From: a virus
Virus record (IMG/VR): IMGVR_UViG_3300025086_000135
Span: 1-31,079 of that record
Direction: 5' to 3' (one strand)
Length of the DNA: 31,079 nucleotides
Shown piece after piece: positions 30,371 through 31,079 of this stretch (positions are counted from its first letter, which is position 1; every line of letters starts with the position of its first letter). The notes beneath the pieces are model-generated. The model saw nothing but the letters and a program-made list of their open reading frames with translations. It did no database searches and had not been told where the DNA came from. Both the position numbers and the translations under genes were made by a program.

Positions 30371-30721
30371 ATGACACATACAGAAGACATTAAAAGAATT
30401 AGAGAAGATTTAAAGAAATTAAACAGCGAATCGTTAACAATAGATTCAAAACATAGAAAAGAGATGGAAAGCGATATAATTATCGATATAAAGAGTTATT
30501 GGACTATACAAGGCGAAGATAAGGTATATTCAATGCGATTAGCGAAGCTTTCTATATATTCACATACAATAACATCAAAAGAGTTTGAAGTGTTGTTAGA
30601 ATCGCTTAAAATGATTTACATGAATCATCCAGATGGGGAAGTAAGATTGGTCGTTACGACCAATACGGTGAAGGGTCAGAAGATGGAAGTTAAGTATAAT
30701 TACGAGTATTTAAACGGATAA
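30371..30721 (+). CDS. Protein of unknown function
   Basis: 116 residues, AATT-ATG, 2 bases after the previous stop. A charged helix (DIKRIREDLKKLNSES) is followed by a probable beta region (DIKSYWTIQGEDKVYSMRLA, GEVRLVVTTNTVKG). The 3' part contains copy B of the 33-base dispersed repeat and a perfect palindrome GGTCGT-T-ACGACC at 30649-30661. Confidence 0.6.
   Translation: MTHTEDIKRIREDLKKLNSESLTIDSKHRKEMESDIIIDIKSYWTIQGEDKVYSMRLAKLSIYSHTITSKEFEVLLESLKMIYMNHPDGEVRLVVTTNTVKGQKMEVKYNYEYLNG
30655..30687 (+). repeat. 33-bp dispersed repeat, copy B
   Basis: 30 of 33 bases identical to 11666-11698. The gene at 30371 reads it as VTTNTVKGQKM, whereas the frame used at copy A would give YDQYGEGSEDG here. 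Confidence 0.7.
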
Positions 30722-30745
30722 ATATAACAATAAAAACAAATAAAC

Positions 30746-31079
30746 ATGAGACAAATAACAAAACAAGCAGTAAACAAATTTAATAATAATAAGAATTATA
30801 AAAAAGATAACACAAGGATTGAACGTCAAACCACATTTACCGAACCCACTACAATAATGTATCTACACAATAATATAATTGCACAAAAGCTAAATAAAGA
30901 AATAAGAATAAGCAATTGCGGTTGGTTTAGTAACACCACAAAAGAGAGATTAAACGGATTGCTAGACTCAATAGGTTTTAATAAGATTTATCAAAAGAAC
31001 TTTGAATGGTTTTTAGCTGATAAAAAATGGAATGGCAAACCTGTTAAATTAATAGGCACTAATAACTGGGAATATATAT
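30746..31079 (+). CDS. Conserved phage protein of unknown function, 3' end cut by window
   Basis: At least 111 residues, open to the last base. It contains DNTRIERQTTFTEPTTIMYL, HNNIIAQKLNKEIRISNCGW, then FSNTTKERLNGLLDSIGF and FEWFLADKKWNGKPVKLIG. This succession (a small L-HNN-IA strand, GW-S-TTKERLN, then a W-x-W-G-G closing part) is shared by short uncharacterised proteins encoded by many phages. Function unknown. Confidence 0.6.
   Translation, partial: MRQITKQAVNKFNNNKNYKKDNTRIERQTTFTEPTTIMYLHNNIIAQKLNKEIRISNCGWFSNTTKERLNGLLDSIGFNKIYQKNFEWFLADKKWNGKPVKLIGTNNWEYI

Noticed and set aside
1-31079. Lysogeny genes (integrase, CI-like repressor, excisionase)
   Set aside because: None was recognised on either strand. 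The window is incomplete, so a temperate lifestyle is not excluded.

Overview
This window is a stretch of a tailed double-stranded DNA phage (or prophage-like) genome, most likely infecting a member of the Bacteroidota, probably a flavobacterium. The reasons are the very low GC content, start codons preceded by A/T-rich leaders (typically AATT-ATG) with almost no Shine-Dalgarno sequences, host-type promoters of the TTTG-N20-TAnnTTTG class, and many proteins resembling those of flavobacterial siphophages. All genes lie on the + strand. Both ends cut through a gene, so the genome continues beyond the window. No integrase, repressor, tRNA or CRISPR array was seen.

Layout. (1) 1-7135, tail module: a tail assembly chaperone with a lambda-like -1 frameshift at GGGAAAA, a terminator-like protein, an HK97-gp10-like protein, two large tail proteins, a 49-residue protein and the tape measure. 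Most of these are chained by TAATG or ATGA stop-start overlaps. (2) 7171-13963, head module: a multidomain XkdF-like protease, a tiny Cys-rich protein, an acidic scaffold candidate, the major capsid protein, a tail-tube candidate, a small structural protein, the portal and a connector. (3) 13963-17910: two tiny proteins, a 1047-residue tail fibre with a self-cleaving S74 chaperone, and two accessory proteins. (4) 17915-19990, lysis: a holin-like peptide, a T7-lysozyme-type amidase, several small membrane proteins, a GTA-type holin, and an M15-peptidase-like protein that has lost key residues. (5) 20126-26541, replication, recombination and regulation: ERF annealase, SSB-like protein, RecA-like ATPase, RusA, an ECF-sigma-like factor, two PD-(D/E)XK nucleases, a dATP/dGTP diphosphohydrolase-like protein and a DnaA domain IV-like protein. 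(6) 26508-28140, terminase subunits. (7) 28141-28520, a non-coding control region with direct repeats, a near-DnaA box, three palindromes and a strong host-type promoter. (8) 28521-31079, a run of very small uncharacterised genes, probably early genes.

How it fits together. Host sigma promoters appear in front of the early and replication genes. Three structural transcription units (protease, scaffold-capsid-tube, small protein-portal) instead start with a shared bipartite motif, ACAAAA(C/A)-N11-AGTTATC, which lacks the host promoter consensus. Because the phage encodes its own sigma-like protein, this motif is a good candidate for its late promoter. A second unexplained signal is a 15-nt repeat, TTAAACATAGTAGGT. 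It occurs eight times in the same orientation, always just after the ends of particular genes, with its main cluster after the terminase. The gene order, with tail genes and tape measure before capsid and portal after capsid, is the reverse of the usual head-to-tail order.
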